DNA of 5,066 nt, taken from contig JAMCVO010000281.1 in assembly GCA_023475715.1 (NCBI GenBank), positions 1 to 5,066 on the forward strand, given 5' to 3'. The notes under the pieces were generated by a model. The model worked only from the letters and a program-made list of their open reading frames with translations, made no database searches and was not told the origin of the DNA. Positions 4,286-5,066 of the stretch are shown here, in pieces. Within the stretch, counting starts at the first letter, position 1. Each line of letters begins with the position of its first letter. Origin of the DNA: Actinomycetota bacterium (GTDB lineage Bacteria; Actinomycetota; Humimicrobiia; Humimicrobiales; Humimicrobiaceae). Made by a program: the position numbers and the translations under genes.

Positions 4286-4933
4286 ATGTTTAGAGATCGA
4301 AAAGATGCTGGTAAAAAACTGGCATCTGTTTTAACAAAATATAAAAATAAAAATGTCTTAATTCTAGCCATTCCAAGAGGTGGCGTGGAAGTTGGATTGG
4401 AAGTTGCCCGGTATCTGAAAGCTGATTTTGATATACTTATAAGCAGGAAGCTGCCAATTCCATATAACCCCGAAGCTGGATTTGGCGCCATTGCGGAAGA
4501 CGGCAGCGCATATATAAATAAAGATTCAAGCTCATGGGTATCTGAAGATGAAATAGAAATTATAAAAAAAGAACAAATAGAAGAGATAAAAAGAAGAATA
4601 TCTGTTCTGCGTGGAGGAAGATCTCTAAAAAGTATTAAGGGCCGCGAAGTAATCCTAATTGATGATGGCCTTGCCATGGGTTCTACAATGAAGGTTTCCA
4701 TAAAGATGTGCCGCAATCAGAATGCCAAAAAAATAATTGTTGCAGTGCCTGTTTCCGGAGTAGCTACTTTTAATGAAATAAAAGAAATCGCTGATGAAAT
4801 TTATGTGCTTGAAAAACCGTATAATTTTATGGCAGTTGCCCAGGTATATCTAAACTGGCATGATGCAACTGATGCAGAAGTAATTGAAATGATGGAAAAG
4901 GAAAATCTTAAAAATAAAAAATCGGAGATTTGA
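4286..4933 (+). CDS. COG1926-type predicted phosphoribosyltransferase
   Basis: This 215-residue protein has the type I phosphoribosyltransferase fold in the subgroup with an MFRDRKDAG N-terminus. In order there are ILAIPRGGVEVGLEVA (51-66 region, a conserved substrate-side loop), LISRKLPIPYNPEAGFGAI (about 50-69 of the first half), LRGGRSLKSIKGREV, and the PRPP-loop segment ILIDDGLAMGSTM. The VAVPVSG strand and a C-terminal D-A-E-V segment follow. The adjacent acidic pair and small residues of the PRPP loop are intact; M replaces the T often seen in 'ATG' versions. The natural substrate of this subgroup is not established. No Shine-Dalgarno precedes the ATG, and an in-frame TAA at 4268-4270 rules out a much longer form. 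The stop shares one base with the next start, so the pair is likely co-translated. Transcription may run through from pfpI or begin in the 115-bp spacer. Confidence 0.9.
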   Translation: MFRDRKDAGKKLASVLTKYKNKNVLILAIPRGGVEVGLEVARYLKADFDILISRKLPIPYNPEAGFGAIAEDGSAYINKDSSSWVSEDEIEIIKKEQIEEIKRRISVLRGGRSLKSIKGREVILIDDGLAMGSTMKVSIKMCRNQNAKKIIVAVPVSGVATFNEIKEIADEIYVLEKPYNFMAVAQVYLNWHDATDAEVIEMMEKENLKNKKSEI

Positions 4934-5066
4934 TGGAAAGATTATCACTAATTGAAAAATTACAGGTTTTTTTTCTTGTTTTTATCTTAATCGTTTTTCT
5001 GATAACCGTAACCGGATGTAGAAATATAATTAATAAATCTAAAATATCATTATTGTCACGTATCAT
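4933..5066 (+). CDS. Lipoprotein, N-terminal fragment, function unknown
   Basis: The first 44 codons of a gene run off the window end. The N-terminus is a long signal sequence: a charged start (MERLSLIEKLQ), a hydrophobic core of about 14 residues rich in F, V, L and I, then T-V-T-G-C29. V-T-G-C fits the lipobox used by signal peptidase II, with C29 as the lipidated residue. The mature part begins RNIINKSK. GGAG lies five bases upstream of the ATG, and the ATG overlaps the previous stop as TGATG, so translation is probably coupled to the phosphoribosyltransferase gene. Without the remainder I cannot name a family. It could alternatively be a single-pass anchored protein if the cysteine is not processed. 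Confidence 0.75.
   Translation, partial: MERLSLIEKLQVFFLVFILIVFLITVTGCRNIINKSKISLLSRI

Noticed and set aside
4276..4716. 146-codon minus-strand open frame opposite the phosphoribosyltransferase
   Set aside because: It is the antisense shadow of a clear family member; its product has no coherent domain pattern and no ribosome site.

Overview
The window is AT-rich (roughly 30% GC by eye) bacterial DNA. It uses TGA as a normal stop and mostly has strong AGGAG-type ribosome binding sites. Rubredoxin points to an anaerobic or microaerobic, iron-sulfur-rich lifestyle. PIN toxins, dodecin and a DUF4153/DUF4173 membrane protein fit a low-GC anaerobic bacterium such as a Clostridia-like or candidate-phylum lineage. 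The sequence does not allow a firmer taxonomic call.

Layout. (1) Positions 1-285 hold the C-terminal part of a PIN-domain (VapC-like) toxin cut by the window edge. (2) Positions 286-571 are a non-coding stretch with a small GC-rich island and a near-consensus promoter set in two tandem 20-bp palindromes, which look like a double operator. (3) Positions 572-2044 encode a polytopic DUF4153/DUF4173 membrane protein. (4) Convergent to it, on the minus strand, is a compact vapBC toxin-antitoxin operon (2065-2642) with an ATGA start/stop overlap, a good promoter and an inverted repeat around its -35 box. (5) Also on the minus strand is a possible 32-residue CxxC micro-ORF (2715-2813), followed by a dodecin gene (2900-3106). 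(6) A 370-bp divergent intergenic region separates dodecin from a plus-strand run. That run is rubredoxin (3477-3638), a DJ-1/PfpI-family protein (3655-4170), a COG1926-type phosphoribosyltransferase (4286-4933) and the start of a lipoprotein (4933 to the window end).

How they may work together. Rubredoxin and the PfpI/DJ-1 protein lie 16 bp apart, each with its own Shine-Dalgarno (SD) site, and are very probably one redox/carbonyl-stress transcript. The phosphoribosyltransferase and lipoprotein genes share one base (TGATG) and look translationally coupled. The two toxin genes belong to different PIN subgroups and are not paralogous neighbours. No convincing rho-independent terminator, tRNA, rRNA, CRISPR array, transposase or riboswitch was found. 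Most content belongs to known families. The least explained items are the tandem operator before the DUF4173 gene, the CxxC micro-ORF, the glutamine-to-arginine change in the dodecin flavin pocket, and two short GC-rich islands in otherwise AT-rich spacers.
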